From: Silurus meridionalis
Lineage: Eukaryota > Chordata > Actinopteri > Siluriformes > Siluridae
Assembly (NCBI RefSeq): GCF_014805685.1
Contig: NC_060907.1
Coordinates: 5,740,992 to 5,804,991 of the forward strand
Direction of reading: 5' to 3'
Length of the DNA stretch: 64,000 nt
A model generated the notes under the pieces. That model was not told the DNA's origin. It worked only from the letters and a program-made list of their open reading frames with translations, and did no database searches. Each line of letters starts with the position of its first letter. Positions within the stretch are counted from its first letter, which is position 1. The position numbers and the translations under genes are program-made. Positions 12,402-25,400 of this stretch are shown one piece after another.

Positions 12402-13741
12402 CTTACAGTTAAAGCATCAAGTTCCCTAGTTACAACATCAACTTCCTTAGTTACAACATCAACTTCCTTAGTTACAACATCAGTTTTCCTTAGTTACAAA
12501 ATCAACATTCTTAGTTACAGAACCAACTTCCTTAGTTACAACATCAAGTTTCATTAGTTACCGCATCAACTTTCTTAATTACAGCATAAACTTTCCTCAG
12601 TTACACAATCAAATGTCCTTGTTTACAGAATCAACTTCATTAAGTAAAGCATCAACTTTTCAACTTTTCCTTAGTTAATGCATCAGTTTTACTTAGTTAC
12701 AGAATCAACTTTTTTTAGTTACAACACCAGCTCACTTAGTTACAGGATTGTCTTCCTTAGTTACAGCATTAACAACCGTGGGTACAGCATCAATGTCCTT
12801 AGTCTCAGGTTGAGTTTCCCTTGTTACAGCATTAATGATTTAGCTACAGGAAATTTCTAAACTATTATTATTATTTACATTATTAATTCTTTAGTTATAG
12901 AAGTGGCTTCCTAATTTACAGGATTAAATTCTCAGTTATTGCGTCAAGTTCCTCAGTTACAGGTTCATGTACCTTAGTTACAGCATCAACTTCCTTAGGT
13001 ATAGGATCATGGTCCTTAGTTACAACATTAACTTTCTTAGTTGCACCAATAACCTGCTTAGTTACAGGATTCTGTTCCATAGTTAAAGCATCAAATTTCC
13101 TTAGTTACCAGATCGTGTTCCTTAGTTACAGCATCAACTTACTTAGTTACAGGATTGTCTTCCTTAGTTACATCATCAGCTTTCCGTAGTTACAAGATCA
13201 TGTTCCTTAGTTACAGCATCAACTTTCCCTAGTTACTGCATCAACTTACTTAGTTACAGGATCATGTTCCTTAGTTACAGCATCAACTTCCTTAGTTACA
13301 GGATTGGCTTCCTTAGTTACAGCATCAACTTTCCTTAGTTACTGCATCAACTTACTTAGTTACAGGATCATGTTCCTTAGTTACAACTTCAGCTTTCCGT
13401 AGTTACAAGATCACGTTTCTTAGTTACAGCATCAACTTACTTAGTTACAAGATCATGTTCCTTAGTTACAAGATCGTGTTCCTTAGTTACAGGATTGTCT
13501 TTCTTAGTTACATCAACTTACTTAGCTACACCGACAGTGTGCTAAGTTACAGGATCATGTTCCTTAGTTACCGCATCAACTCGCTTAGCTACAGGATTGT
13601 TTTCCTTAGTTGCAACATTAACTTCCTTAGTTACACCAATAAGCTGCTTAGCTACAGGTATTCCATAGCTACAGCATCAGCTTCCATAGTATTGTGAAGT
13701 CGTAATACTTAGTCACAAGGTCGTCTTCCATAGTTACAGGA
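12402..13741. repeat. Minisatellite array, ~21-bp unit
   Basis: Around 60 diverged units of the form agcatcaacttccttagttac, alternating with aggatcatgttccttagtta variants, in head-to-tail order. Internal higher-order blocks repeat (for example tactgcatcaacttacttag twice). The ORFs inside with FLSYRIV words are artefacts. Confidence 0.93.
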
Positions 13742-15561
13742 CCATTTGGGCATTGATGGAACAACAACCAACCGAAATCATCTCCGTTAAAACAGCAATA
13801 TGGCATCTGGTAACAATACACTGATTCCTGAAGGCAGTTTCTCCAGTGTTGTTATGTTTGAATGCTCCCTGTGTGAAATGATTGTAGATACATTGCATAC
13901 TTTTGGCACATTAAATCTTCAGTAAAGATGTTGATGCTGTAATCCAAAATATCAAGGTTTCAAGCTGTTGTTCAAGCCTGGTTCTGGTGCTTGATGGTAA
14001 AAGTTACAATCGACATTACAAGGTTAAACAACACCATGTGTAAGATTTACGAGCATTTTATCTCTTTTTCTCACAGACCCAAGCCGATTTGAATAGTCCA
14101 GCAAAAAAAACATATGGCCTGTTTTTTTTTTAGCTAAATGTCCCAATGTTGTGTATAGGGGTTAATTTTGTGCTGCTTCGAACTCACCCTGAAACCACAC
14201 CGAATAAAATATGCATTTTGAGGTTTAACGGTGACCTTTAAGCAGTTAAAAACTATTTTCTCACCAGCAGCAGGAGAACCTGCACACATTTCAAGGATCT
14301 CCTTCACTGAGATCAACGTGGAAGTACATTAAAGAAACGGCAAGGCTTTGAGAAAGACATTGCAAAAAAATAAACCCACAAAAATTTACCAAAAAAAAGC
14401 TTGTATTGATGGTACGGTTTGATTTTAGATGACATAGGCACTAAGCTTGCAAATTTCTAAGGTTGAATGTATAATTTTGTAGTGCTGCAAACACCAAATG
14501 CAACGATGTTTACTTTTTAACGAAACATGCCGTGGACGCATCTGCGTTTTGTTTAAAAAAAAAAAAAAAGGATGTTTCTTGCGGTTCTTATGGGATCTGC
14601 TGCATTGCTTATCTCTTGAACGAGGAACGATGCGCAAACAAAACCCTGCAACAAAGATGATTGTAAATGTTCTGGTTTGCATCGGTACACCGTGTTCTGT
14701 ATTTTCCGCACTATGAGTGTTCGTGTGTGAGAGTGTGTGTGTGTGTGTGCTGTTTTCATAAAACTTTTTACCTCAGTAGCTGATGGCTGTTTTCTGTTTT
14801 TCTTTGATGGCTTAGAGCGAGAAGGTAAAGGCACACTGTAGCCGAACGAATGTGCCACCTGTAGGGTGCCTGGGATATTGCGCCGTGTGAATACTGAGAA
14901 ACACTTAATAATATAATCTATACGGCAGTTATGTTGGATCTCGGATGAGCCAACATGTAGGTGTATTTTGTGCCACCAAAACAGCTTTGACCCATCCAGA
15001 CCTGGACTCCACAAAAGCTCCGAAAGCGTGCTGTGATATCCGGCAGGAAAAGGTTATAAGCATATTTTTTAAGTATTCCTGTAGGTTGCGAATTGAACCC
15101 TTAATGGATAGTACTTGTTGGTCCCCCAGAAACTCAACTGGATTAAGATCTGCTTCAATTTGGAGGCCTTGAACTATTTGACATGTTTCTCAAACCATTC
15201 CTGAGCAATGTTTGCAGAAAGCCTGAAAGACGCCACTGCCAATAAGGTATACCGTTGACGTTAAAAGGGTTGTGGCTTTGATTACGTAGAGTTGCCAACT
15301 CTACCTGAGTACCTGAGCTTCTACTGAAACGTAACACGTCAGAAACGAGAGTTTTAAAATAAACTTTGTGTCCAGAACCATTTTGAGAGCTGCGGTTGAA
15401 GAGAATCAATCCATCCTTTTAGACCAATCGGAATGTATATGGTTATGGCTTTGTGTAATGATGCACGTCAGAGATGTTGAAATCTGTGGGCCGTCACACT
15501 TACTTGGAAGCACAGGGATTGGATATCGGGCTGGATCGGATTCAGACACTGTGTGTATATA

Positions 15562-15622
<61 letters not shown>

Positions 15623-15990
15623 GTAGGGGCTCTCAGGTTGCCCAGGAAGTTGCCCTCATTTGAAGAACAAATTAGCATCATTTAACCAGGAAACAAAACA
15701 TGTCAAACCATCGTTCTAGATCAGGAGAGTCAGACTCATAGAGACTCTGTTTGGAAATTCTACCCATGTGACAAAATACAGACTTCAGTTTAATACAATT
15801 TAGAAAGTTTATTCAGTTCTCTACATATAAGCATAGGTGTAAATATAACTTTCCCATGTTTAAACCTAATGATGATTAATGATAGCAGTTTAATACTGAG
15901 TACCCGGCATCAGAGTCCAGGTCCATTCCTATGGTTTACAAATGGTTTGGAGGATGGACTAGCCCAAAAAAAAGACACATTTCTGCAAAA
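13742..15990. other. Intergenic or 3' flanking DNA, no gene recognised
   Basis: Unique-looking AT-rich sequence with homopolymer A runs (14558-14571) and a (GT)n tract at 15552-15618. ORFs of up to 153 codons on the minus strand near 14553-15014 include microsatellite-derived Thr-His runs and show no recognisable domain. Confidence 0.5.
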
Positions 15991-15996
15991 TGAATA

Positions 15997-16271
15997 CGAG
16001 GTGGTATCAAAAAGTTTTCGAGACTGAGCACCACAGATACGGTCTTTTTTTTTAGAATGTCCTCTGATGTTCTTCTGCTCTTGAAGTGCATGTTGCACTC
16101 AAAACACCTCGAATGACTCATTGCAGCATCACAGTAAACGTGTCTCGGTGGCAGATTTGCTTTTTGTTTTAAATTGCTGGTCGGTGCTCCCTGTGACTGT
16201 GTGTGTAGCCTTGTGCTGTCATCTGTTGGCGTGTTATAAAACTAGACTTGAAACGTTTTGATACTACCTCG
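15997..16271. mobile_element. Mariner-type MITE or solo remnant
   Basis: Starts cgaggtggtatcaaaaagtt and ends aacgttttgatactacctcg, giving a terminal inverted repeat of about 21 bp with two mismatches. It is flanked by TA at the left and CA at the right. About 275 bp. The TIR wording resembles mariner elements. No intact transposase is present. Confidence 0.65.
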
Positions 16272-16689
16272 CACAAATGAAATCCAATAGTACAATATAC
16301 CATTAATTCGACTGACTTGCTGACTTGCTCCAAAACCACTCCATTTTTATGCTACCTCCACTGGTTTCCAGTAGCTGCCACAAGCCCAAAAACAGACCAG
16401 CACCCCTCTACCTCACATCTTACCTCTTACCCTCTGTTCCTCAACCACTGCTCCATTAATCCAATATAGACAACAATAAAGACATGCTTCAAGATTCCTC
16501 TCTGTTCTGGCACAGAGGTGATGCACAAACCTCCACTTGATATCAGAACAGCCGTTTTGTCTGATGAGCTAGCTCCTACAGTAGCACCTACATTAGCATT
16601 AAAATAGCAAAATAACTTTTCTAAATATGTTTCTCCTTCATTTATTTATTTTAGATTTGAGACTGAATGTATTCGTAGTCTGTGTCCTA

Positions 16690-17150
16690 AGGAACCAGTT
16701 TTTGAAGGCCATTAGTATTGGGATGTGTGACTTACCCAGCCATATATGGTTCTTCCCCAAAGTTGGAGGCAAACAATTGTGTAGAGTGCAGTAGCATGAC
16801 ATTTTTAATTCCTTTGAACCTGAAAACCCAAAACCTGTTCCAGCATGACAATGCCCCTGTGCACAAAGCCAACTCCATGAAGATATGAATTCCATGGGTT
16901 GGAAGATGTGGAAGATCTCCTGCTATAGAGCTCCAATCCTATCGAATGCCTTTAGGATAAATGTGAATGCTGACTGCACCCCAGGCCTCCTCACCTCCTC
17001 CACAGAACCTGACTTTACTAACACCCTTGTGGCTAAACGAAATCTCATGCAAATCTCCACAAAATCTAGTGGAACATTTTTCAGAAGAGTGGAGCTTATT
17101 ATAAGAGCAAATGGGAACTAAATGTGGAATTGGATGTTCAAAAAGAACGA
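16690..17150 (-). mobile_element. Tc1-derived non-autonomous element
   Basis: Contains ctgttccagcatgacaatgc, gctccaatcctatcgaatgc and ccacaaaatctagtggaaca, worn versions of the 3' half of a Tc1-like transposase gene (QHDNAP, NPIE-type region). Internally deleted relatives occur at 29455, 32247, 33905, 40035, 40462, 44130 and 61045. Nothing else is seen in 16272-16689 or 17151-17700. Confidence 0.65.
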
Positions 17151-17698
17151 GATGGTGAGCACTATAGAACTAAAATAGTTGCCTTTATACTGTAGCTGCA
17201 TGTTTTTCTCCTGATCAAGTCTGAAGAAAGAGACGGTCATAAAGCTTTTTTTTATTTCCAAACTACTTTCCTGTAGATTTTATAATTGTCGCAGGACTTG
17301 CGCACATTTTATTTTTAAAGTCTGGGAATTCCTTTTTCTTTCTTTTTTTTTTTTCCTTTTCAGAAAGGACCTGAAAACTTTAAACACTTTAAACTCTTAA
17401 CACTCGCGTACATAAAAGGAGGGATGGAATATGGAATACGTTTCTTGCCACAGTATCCCGGCTACATTAAATCAGATCTAAGCAGAGCGTAAGCAAAAAA
17501 AAAAAAAAAGATATATGAATCCTGACGTCACCTTTGTGCTCTTTTTTTTTTCACAATACACTCAGACTTGAGGCTCTTCTAATCAGCGAGCGATGACATC
17601 ATCAGTAGCAAAAAAAAAAAAAAAAACTGTGTCTATTCAGGAAATATCCGACTCCAATAGTCTACTGGTGCAAAGGACTCATCTATCAACTAAAGTAC

Positions 17699-17702
<4 letters not shown>

Positions 17703-17745
<43 letters not shown>

Positions 17746-18288
17746 TTATGGGGCACATTAAGCATGGACAGACACATAAAGAACATTCAAAGGCTGAGGC
17801 AGCCGTATAGCAGTAAAAAGAAGGGGAAAAAAAAAAGAAAGAGAGATATGGTCATGTCCAGGCGGTCATTAAAGCGCTGGGGAGATTTACAGGCCGTGGA
17901 TCAGTGCGTAGACTAACTTATTCACAGCGAGCCATCAGCACAGAGTGAAACAGCAGGAACACTAATGATATACTGCATGCACTTTCCTCTCCAAACAGAC
18001 AGCACAAGCAGGCCTTTCTGTTACAGAGCGGACGTTGCGTTCCGCCGGCTTCTTACTTAATTAAAGATTGAGCTAACCTTTAAACTAGCCGTGTAATTCA
18101 TGGACGAAATAAAACACACGTAACAGCGCATGAAAATAATCCCAGACAGCGTGGAAGTGGAGTTTTACTGTTACTGTCTCGAAGCGTGATTAATTTTCAA
18201 TACTGAGGTGATCCAAAAGACAAGTTCGTTCGTGTGTCTATTACGTATAACAACTCGAATCCTGACCAATAGCAACACAGCAATATGG

Positions 18289-18384
<96 letters not shown>
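17703..18384. repeat. (GT)n and (ATCT)n microsatellites
   Basis: (GT)n at 17703-17744 and about 24 ATCT units at 18289-18384. The stretch between is unique, with no gene recognised. Confidence 0.95.
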
Positions 18385-18386
<2 letters not shown>

Positions 18387-18479
18387 TTACAATCCATATG
18401 CTGTGCAAGAATATAAAAATAAATAATAATAATAATATTAATAATATTATTTAAATAAATTATAATAACAAATATGCAA

Positions 18480-19600
18480 TGACACAGGTATTGTTAGAGG
18501 AGGAAGACATCTACAGAGACGGCAGGAGAAGGAGAAGTGTAGGAGAGTGGAGGTTCAGGTTGGTACTTTAAATGTTGGCACTATGACGGGTAAAGGGAGA
18601 GAGGTAGCTGATATGATGGAGAGGAGAAAGGTAGATATGTTGTGTGTTCAGGAGATCAAGTGGAAAGGGAGTAAGACCAGGAACATTGGAGGTGGATTTA
18701 AACTGTTCTTTCATGGTGTGGATGGAAAGAGAAATGGTGTAGGGGTGATTCTGAAGGAAGAGTACAGTAAGAGTGTAGTGGAGGTGAAGAGAGTTTCTGA
18801 TAGGGTGATGATCGTGAAGCTGGAAGTTGAAGGCGTGATGATAAATGTCATCAAGTGCTTATGCTCCACAAGTGGATTGTGAGATGGAGAAGAAGGAAAA
18901 ATTCTGGAGTGAGTTAGATAAAGTGGTAGAAGGTGTACCTAGGAATGAACGATTGGTGATACTTGCAGACTTTAATGGGCATGTAGGTGAGGAGAGGTGA
19001 TGAGGAGGTGATGGGTAGGTATGGCTTTAAGGAGAGGAATGTGGAAGAGTAGATGGTGGTAGATTTTGCTAAAAGGATGGAAATGGCAGTGGTAAACACT
19101 TATTTTAAGAAGAAGGAGGATCATAGGGTGACCTATAAGAGTGGAGGAAGGTGCACACAGGTGGACTATGTGCTATGCAGGAGATGCAACCTGAAGGAGA
19201 TTGGAGACAGTAAGGTGTTGGCAGGGGACAGTGTAGCTAGACAGCATCGGATGGTGGTCTGAAGGATGGTTTTGGAGGTGAAGAAAAGATGAAAAGAGTG
19301 AAGACTGGAAAAAGTATATAATGGTGGAAACTAAAGGAGGAAGACTGTAGTGTATGATTCAGATGCTGAAAGATTGAACAACTACTGCAGAAGTGATAAG
19401 GGAAACAGCTAGCAAGGTACTTGGGGTGACATCTGGAAATATAAAGGAAGACAAAGAGACGTGGTGATGAAATGAAGAAGTGCAGGAGAGCATAAGGAGA
19501 AAGAGGTTGGTGAAACAGAATTGGGATCAACAGATTGATGAGAAAAGTATGATCCACTGTGGTGACCCCTAATGGGAGAAGCCGAAAAAAGAAGAGGAAG
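18480..19600 (+). mobile_element. Truncated RTE-like non-LTR retrotransposon (endonuclease part)
   Basis: Translation shows an AP-endonuclease-type domain: GTLNVGTMTGKGREVADMM, MLCVQEIKWKG (the catalytic Glu region), RNGVGVILKEEY. After a frameshift near 18850 come SAYAPQVDCEMEKK and LVILADFNGHVGEE, then RYGFKERNVEE and RCTQVDYVLCRR. The reverse transcriptase is missing. The copy ends with gtggtgacccctaatgggag, a 3' tail typical of fish RTE-like elements and shared with 30391-30425. It is a dead, internally deleted copy. In databases this domain is sometimes mislabelled 'craniofacial development protein 2-like'. Confidence 0.85.
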
Positions 19601-19969
19601 AAATGTGCAAATTAATTACATGTCAATAACCCAGAAATATAATACTCCAAAAACAAATATAATACATAAAGTGCATAACACAAAACAAAAGAAAATAAAA
19701 ACGATTACAAAGCAGCACTAAGATGATCCTTTATACATCTTTTATAGCATATTAAAGAACAATATTATCTTCTAAATTTTGCTACATGGGATAAACCATT
19801 CCATAATTTAATACCAATAAATCTTATCAAATCTTGACCTCTACATGTAGGAATTTTAGAAAGATGAAAATCTGAAAAATGATGTTACGTGACAGTGAAC
19901 CTGTGAACTTGCTTTAAAATACATTCTAAATATATTCTGAATATATCTTATACATAAAAACACATCAAC

Positions 19970-19972
<3 letters not shown>

Positions 19973-20010
<38 letters not shown>
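19973..20010. repeat. (GTCT)n microsatellite
   Basis: Nine to ten perfect units. 19601-20880 otherwise looks unique and AT-rich, with no exon recognised. Confidence 0.9.
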
Positions 20011-20011
<1 letters not shown>

Positions 20012-20884
20012 AACACAACTCCCAGACACAGGGCTAAATCCAGGTCCTCTTACACACACAATGACGTCCACTCTTCCCTTGATATACGAGCGGCGCTGGC
20101 AGGGCCACCTCGGTGGTTATTTGGGAATATCCAAAGATGAAGGCGCTGTAACACAAGCATGTGCGTAAATCTGTTTATTGGGCTAAAGTTATTTAACGTA
20201 GCAACATCTCAATAAAAGGGGGGAGACATTAATAGGGTCTGCTAAGTGTGACATCAATATTAACAACAGCTGCAAATTTGATGAACAGTCAATAAACATA
20301 TAAGCAGCATGACATGGTGGAAAACACTGTATACACTGGTGAGCTTTCAACTTGGCAGATAGCAACATATGCGTGTGATGATCGGGTGTCTACATAATTT
20401 TGGTTGTATAGTGTAAACAACATCAAATTATTCTTCATTTCATATCTTTTCATTTGGTTGCACTGCTTCCATTTGTGTATGGTTATGTTAGCATTTAAAA
20501 AAATAATAAAAACTAGCAAATTTGTTGTTATCCAATTATATTTCCACTATCATGTGATGCCAAGGTCAGAGAAATCTGCCTTCAGCATTAACAGTCCAAT
20601 GCAACACTCTGTAATACTGTGTTTTGGTGTAATTTTGATCATTGCTATAGCCATGGCATCATACTGATGGAATTAAGAGGTGGATTGATTCAGGTACGAT
20701 GCCAATGAAGGCCTTGGTGTAAAATGCATGGCCAGTCACTGATATTACACCCTTTGCATTGAAAGTTAGAAAGGTCAGGTCTTCCTTAAAAACTTTACTG
20801 ACAGAAATGTTGTATTCTTTTAATATGCATTTATTTGTCACATACATTACAGCAGAGTAAAATTCTTCCTTTGCATTAAGAAGT

Positions 20885-21060
20885 TGGTATTATAAGGACG
20901 CTGGGGCCAGAGCACAGGGTCAGCCTTGAAACATCATCCTTCAAGCAGAGAGGATTAAGAGCCTTGCTCAAGACCCCCATGGTGGCATGTTGGTGGTGCA
21001 GTGGCTTGAACCCCCTGACCCTCTGATCAGTTGTGTCCGGCTGCAAAATGTTTTATGTAT
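20885..21060. repeat. Dispersed repeat (gccttgctcaag ... cagtggcttgaac)
   Basis: The wording aagagccttgctcaagaccc, gtgcagtggcttgaaccccc and ctctgatcagttgtg matches a dispersed fish repeat I have seen many times. The family is not certain. Confidence 0.4.
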
Positions 21061-21164
21061 TACAAAAAAAATAAAATTTTTTTAGTTTTTTTATTAGGTT
21101 CCCATTTTTCAACCCATTGCTACACAACATTCTGTAGTGATAAATTGTGTGGTGTTGTCAAGTG

Positions 21165-21850
21165 GTGATGGGTCGTTTATAAACCAACGATTTGTTGTCT
21201 TTAATTTGTCTCAAAAGAACGAGTCGTCTCAAAGAGTGATGAGAATGAGTAAAGCATCGCAAAATCATTGTAGGTTATGTACAGGACACAGAATCGAGAA
21301 GTTCATCTCATGAGTCATCTGATCCGTTCTTTCTTTTATAATGTGACTCTCACAGACGCTCCCAAATGCAATAAATCAGGTCCGAATCTTGACATTATTG
21401 TTATAATAATTATGAAAGTCAAGTGAAAAAAGAACTAACGACACGGACAAGGAGATATGAGCTACTTTTTCTGTTTATCATCATTTGTCCTTAGCTGCAT
21501 TGTCATATTTTTAATATAGGACCTATAATCAAATTGTGTGTATGCAGACGTGTTGGGGGGGATCTGCTTATTGAAAATTAAACATTTAAATTTATTTCTG
21601 ATTAAATTAACAAAATAAAAAAAAACGTTCATTTTGATGAACGAGATGAAAAAGAACCAAATCACTAAAATGATGATCTTCACATCACTGTTGTGAAGAA
21701 ACAAAAAAACAAGACAAAAACATGCGTTTTTAATGCGCATTTGGAGCGCAGGTTGTATCCTCTCGAACGCACCGCGCTCGAACGGACATGCGCACTGGAT
21801 CTTTGGAAATGAAACAGTAATTTGGCGGGTCGTTTGAATGAACGAAAACA
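21165..21850. repeat. Possible MITE just upstream of etaa1
   Basis: The left end ggtgatgggtcgtttataaa and right end ggcgggtcgtttgaatgaac share the tcgttt...aacga palindrome, with gaacgagtcgtct inside. This is a wording I associate with a fish DNA element. If real, it ends about 108 bp before the etaa1 start and may form part of its promoter region. Confidence 0.35.
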
Positions 21851-21958
21851 GAGCAGCCATGTGGACGCTGGTAGCTGCGTGGGGAACCGATCAAATAATA
21901 CAACTTAACTTGTTTTAATGTTTATCTAAAATATGCGCTGTGGACGGCAGGAGTCAGC

Positions 21959-22406
21959 ATGAACCGAGGGAGGAAGACCTGCACCTGGACGCCGGAGGAG
22001 GACACCCGTGAGCAGCCTGGACTACTGGCAATTACACAGAATAGAACAAAACCAAACAGACTGAAGAGAAGTCCGAGAACCAGTCAGACCCAGAAATCAG
22101 ATATTATTCACTTTAGATCGGAAGAAGGTGAGTCGGAGTTCGGCTTGGACTTGTAACCCATAATATTTCTGTTTATTAGTATTAAAACGTGTTGACGTTT
22201 GTCAGTTAATATATTTAAGGCAATCGTAATGATATGGGTAATGATAATAATAATTACTATTATAAATTATATATTAATAAATAAATAAATAATACATTGG
22301 AATAGAAATTTTCCCAATAAGTGGGCGTGGCTTAACCCGGAAATGGGTTTGTTAGCTCGTGACACGGTTGTGACGTCATTTGAATATGGCCGCTCTCGAA
22401 ATGAAC

Positions 22407-22454
<48 letters not shown>

Positions 22455-25400
22455 GATTAGTAACCTGATAAACAGGAATAATACAATGCGAATATTCGTT
22501 TAAAGAAAAGTAATAACCCAGTGTCAGAGTAAATTGGAGCAATAAAAGAGATACACTACTGTGTAAAAGTTTTAGGCAGATGTCAAGTGTCAATAGTTTA
22601 TTTTTTATCAATTAACAAAACTAAAAATATTAAAATCCAAATCAAATCAGCACTCTATGCTTGTCAATTTTCTTTTTCGAACTTTTCCAAACATCTTGGA
22701 GAACTAACACCAGATCCCCTGTGGGTGTAGGTTTCTAATATCCTTCTGTGTATCCATTTAATCAGAGACAGACTCAATGATGTTGAGATCTAAAGCTATT
22801 TTAGGACTCTTTGTTCTTCTCCGCTGAAAATAGTTCTTAATGACACTGACTGTGTGTTTGGGGTTGTTGTCCTGCTGCAGAATAAATTTGGGGTCAATCA
22901 GGTATCTACCCGTATTTCTCAGCATTGAGGATCCTCACCAAATCTCCAACACTATATGCAGAAATGCAGTATAAAGTTACAGGAATCCTCCACCATGCTT
23001 CACTGTTGCCTGCAGACACCCATTATTGTACCTCTAGTTTAGATTTTGGCATCTCAGTCCTGAGCACCTGCTGCTATTTTTCTGCAGACTTCTCCAGACA
23101 GTACATGGGTGTACCTGAGTCCTAAAGTGAGAAAACATCTGGTTTTGAGTCAGACCATTTTACTTAATTAATATGAATTTTCCCATGATAAGAAAATGAA
23201 TACTCATTAGTTGTATTCTGGCTAAAATGGCGACTTAAGCATGTGTAATTTGCTGAGCTGCCTAGTTAATTTCTTAACTTTGTTCTGTAAGCTACTTATT
23301 TTTCGTTCACATCGATCCAAAGTCAGACTTCTGCATCGCCTGGCTTTTTTATTGTCTATGAAATCAACTCAACAGACAGATGACACGACTCAAGATAATT
23401 ATTGGTCCACCTAATCACATCGCCCAAGTGTTAGACTCAAAAACTCTGTGATGGAGTTCAAAACCGGTGTAACGGAGAGACGACGTAACTCATCTCAAGA
23501 TTTAATAAGAATTATGCTAATATTCCAGTGAATGCAATTTTAAATGCGGATTTATAGGATGATTTAGCGATTGTCTTTGACCCATAAGCTTAAATCCACA
23601 TGAAAATGTATTTGTTCTCTTGTGTCGGAATTGAGGTCGACCGACACATAATTTTTGCTGAATAAAAGGCACAGATAGTTTTTCCGAGTTGCGTTATGCG
23701 GTATGAAAGTGGCCTCTGCAGGCGAATCACTGACGACATGTGCTGTTTATTTGAAGTGTTTTTTTTTTTTTTTATAAATTGATTCTGAGACTCTTTGAGT
23801 AACAACATTTTGTTTAATAATTGGTGCTTTCTCTTGCATGTGGCCATAATGCATAGGATCAATCTTTTTATAGATTCTACTCTTTGTCTAAACTGTACAT
23901 GGATTCAAATATTTAAATGCAATGTTCTTTTAAGTAAGTAACTGGAGATACCTACAACTTCTTACACCTCTATTTGATAAAATTTCTCGTAATCAGATTT
24001 CAAAACACCAACCCGTGTCCAGAAGGTGGGGTTCAGGACTCCCGTTACGGACGAGTCCCCAAATAATGATGAGTTCCAGCATGAAATCATCTGGGATCCA
24101 ACATCTCCCTGGACTCCTGTCAGAACCGGCAAGTTGGCTGTAATCCCATACAACTTTACTGTTGCTCGTGGAACAAATTTGTGATCATGTAATCATTCTG
24201 GATTTAGGACGGGGCCGGAGGAGGGCCGCTGTTTTTAAATCGGTGGACATTGCAGACATCGCCAACAGGATAGCTCCAAAGGTTATTAGCAAATACAAAG
24301 TGATAGGTCTATGTGTTGTTCATTGAAGTGTACATCAGTTTGGTGTCATGGTTTCTGTATTTTAGAGCAAGAGGCCGGAGGCGGCAGAGTCTTCTTTGCT
24401 GCAGTGGATTGGGGACACGGCCATTCCATGCACCCCGGAAATCCGAGAGTCCAGGATGAAGCCCAAACCAACAAGGTCTGATACTAAACCACTTTTTATA
24501 TAAGCAGTATGTGGTGCAAACTGGCTTGGTAAAGAAATAATAATATAGAGGTTTTATTATGGAGTTCATTCACTAGTGCACCATTTTTTGCCCTGACTTA
24601 AAATCCATAGTAGGAATTATCCAAAGCACTTAAAATGTCCTGCATCCTAATGCCAGGCTAAATAATATCTTGTTCCTACACAGACAAAACCCTGTGGATG
24701 ACTTGCTGAAGTTAGCAAAACAGTTTGACTTCAACATGATCCAACAGGAGGAAGCTCAGAACTCTATGAAAATGCATGAAGACCAGGATCTGTTTTCTGA
24801 TGAGATCGACCTCCCAGCTTCACCACAGACTCACTCTGAAGCGGAGAAGCCACCACCGGATTTGGAGGACCAAACGGTCATTGGTGATCCTCTGGACGAT
24901 GATCTGGATTTGCTTTTTGAGGGGTCGACACAGACGGTCAGCAACCTGAGCCAGGGTTTCAGCACATGTTCTCATGACGTGGATAAATGCGCTCTACAGT
25001 TTGGTGTGAATCGAGCGAATACAGACTCGGTAAAGACGCCTGGTGTCACTCGAGTGGGTGGAGCGTCTGATTTAAGCAAAGTCATGCAAGTAGCTGACGA
25101 TTTTGATGACGATTGGAACAATGACGATTTGCTGGACGACTCGCTGGTGATGGCGATGACTCAAAACCCGGAACTGTTCTCTGTGCCTCAGCACAGCTCG
25201 ACACAGAAGCAGACGAACAAAAATGACAGCTCATCAAACATTGTTCCTCCTCAGAACGGTTATGAAGAAACGAACTCTGGAGAAGCGCAAAGGTTCTCCC
25301 AAAGACTTGAGAGCTTTCAGAATGGCCAATGTTGGAACAAGACTACACGAAGTGCAAGGAAAGTTGAATTTCATGCGCCAAACAGTTCAGGAACTGGTAT

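Noticed and set aside
12402..13741. Possible CRISPR array
   Set aside because: Units are contiguous, diverged and without unique spacers, in vertebrate DNA; this is a minisatellite.
14553..15014. 153-codon minus-strand ORF
   Set aside because: Ends in homopolymer Phe, includes a Thr-His microsatellite stretch and shows no family resemblance or plausible splice context.
15936..16121. Minus-strand ORFs beginning MSHSRCFECNMHF as a small gene
   Set aside because: Lie within the mariner-type MITE; too short and broken to be called even a transposase fragment with confidence.
18547..18882. Craniofacial development protein-like gene
   Set aside because: The domain is the endonuclease of a broken RTE-like retrotransposon with a frameshift and the element's own 3' tail.
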